Positions 63,608-64,000 of a stretch of DNA of 64,000 nucleotides are shown piece after piece. This DNA is from Herbaspirillum hiltneri N3 (GTDB taxonomy: Bacteria; Pseudomonadota; Gammaproteobacteria; Burkholderiales; Burkholderiaceae_D). Position 1 is the first letter of the stretch, and the number at the start of each line of letters is the position of its first letter. The position numbers and the translations under genes are program-made. The DNA lies in NCBI RefSeq assembly GCF_001267925.1, contig NZ_CP011409.1, positions 3,038,001 through 3,102,000 of the forward strand, written 5' to 3'. Below the pieces are notes generated by a model, which saw nothing but the letters and a program-made list of their open reading frames with translations, was not told where the DNA came from and did no database searches.

Positions 63608-64000
63608 TTATTTGAGCGCGCCGAACACCTTCCCGATGATCGCGCTGCCGGCGCCGACAGGATCGCGGCGGATCGCCTTCTCTTCCTCGCCGATCATGTA
63701 GAACAAGCCGTCCAGCGAACGCTGCGTCACGTAACCCTCGACCGTGGCTTGGTCACCCGACACCAGGCCGGTCTTGGCGACCTGGCCCATGGTGCTGTTG
63801 TACTTGGCGGAGAGGCCGTTTTTATCGGTGATGTTCTTGACGATGGGGAGGAATTTTTCACCGAGCGGCGTGGCAGTCTTCTGGCGGAAGAAATCGGTTA
63901 CCGAGGTCTCACCTCCCGACAGGATGTTCTTGGCGTCCGTGACCGACATCGACTTGACTGCATTGACCAGCAGCGGCTTGGCCAGCGGCACGGCAGACTC
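63608..64000 (-). CDS. DUF4197 protein, C-terminal part (cut by the window edge)
   Basis: The frame is open to the window edge and encodes the last 130 residues of a DUF4197 protein: SMSVTDAKNILSGGETSVTDFFRQKT, LPIVKNITDKNGL and a C-terminal YVTQRSLDGLFYMIGEEEKAIRRDP. Full-length members have about 230-250 residues with an N-terminal signal peptide, which would lie beyond 64000. A GTG at 63991 is in frame but is internal, since homology continues upstream. Function is unknown. Confidence 0.82.
   Translation of the reverse strand, partial: ESAVPLAKPLLVNAVKSMSVTDAKNILSGGETSVTDFFRQKTATPLGEKFLPIVKNITDKNGLSAKYNSTMGQVAKTGLVSGDQATVEGYVTQRSLDGLFYMIGEEEKAIRRDPVGAGSAIIGKVFGALK

Overview
The window looks like the chromosome of a high-GC betaproteobacterium of the order Burkholderiales, most likely the family Oxalobacteraceae (Herbaspirillum/Collimonas type). 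This is inferred from gene content: the collinear block ilvB-ilvH-ilvC ... psd-pssA, the divergent trmJ/suhB pair, the sigma factor-DUF3619-DUF3106-RDD group, and the dense overlapping genes. No rRNA, tRNA, IS element, prophage or CRISPR array was seen.

Region 1 (about 1-23.5 kb, minus strand) is one long cobalamin (vitamin B12) locus. A TTGCCA-17-TATACT promoter and a cobalamin riboswitch lead into cbtB, cbtA, a [2Fe-2S] ferredoxin-like gene, cobN, a ChlI-ChlD fusion, cbiE, a CbiX-CbiC fusion, cbiD, cobI, cobM, cbiG, a CobJ-CobK fusion, cobW, cobO, cobB, bluB, cobU, cbiB, cobC and cobQ. Many neighbours overlap by 4 bp (ATGA or GTGA). The gene set is a hybrid: CbiX, CbiD and CbiG belong to the early-cobalt (anaerobic) route, while CobN with an AAA+/VWA partner, CobO and CobB belong to the late-cobalt (aerobic) route. 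cobG, cobF, cbiT, cobS and cobT are not in the window.

Region 2 (23.6-28.7 kb) holds small hydrophilic proteins (an acidic one, two tiny proline-rich ones, a Gln-rich one and a basic 58-residue one), a chemotaxis receptor with a sigma-28-like promoter, and a cation/proton antiporter.

Region 3 (28.8-33 kb) contains the most striking anomaly. An rpiR-type regulator is cut near its C-terminus and joined, out of frame, to the last 317 codons of a phosphoglucomutase gene. Divergent from it are an amino-acid deaminase of the D-threonine aldolase-like fold and a PfkB sugar kinase; a 17-bp palindrome lies between.

Region 4 (33-39.5 kb) has a TPR-methyltransferase, a MocR-type regulator divergent from a DUF2917 gene, a diguanylate cyclase, a hydrolase and a hypothetical protein. 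Region 5 (39.7-46 kb) is phospholipid synthesis (pssA, psd), a SIMPL-domain periplasmic protein and branched-chain amino-acid synthesis (ilvC, ilvH, ilvB). Region 6 (46.4-59.7 kb) carries a sigma-factor module, an RDD protein, a lipase-like hydrolase, a lipoprotein, a DUF455 protein, gamma carbonic anhydrase, hslO, rsuA, trmJ, suhB, a VOC protein, another hydrolase, an HxlR regulator with a Gdx-like exporter, rhlE and a GNAT acetyltransferase. Region 7 (59.7-64 kb) is a four-gene osmoprotectant ABC transporter and the 3' end of a DUF4197 gene.
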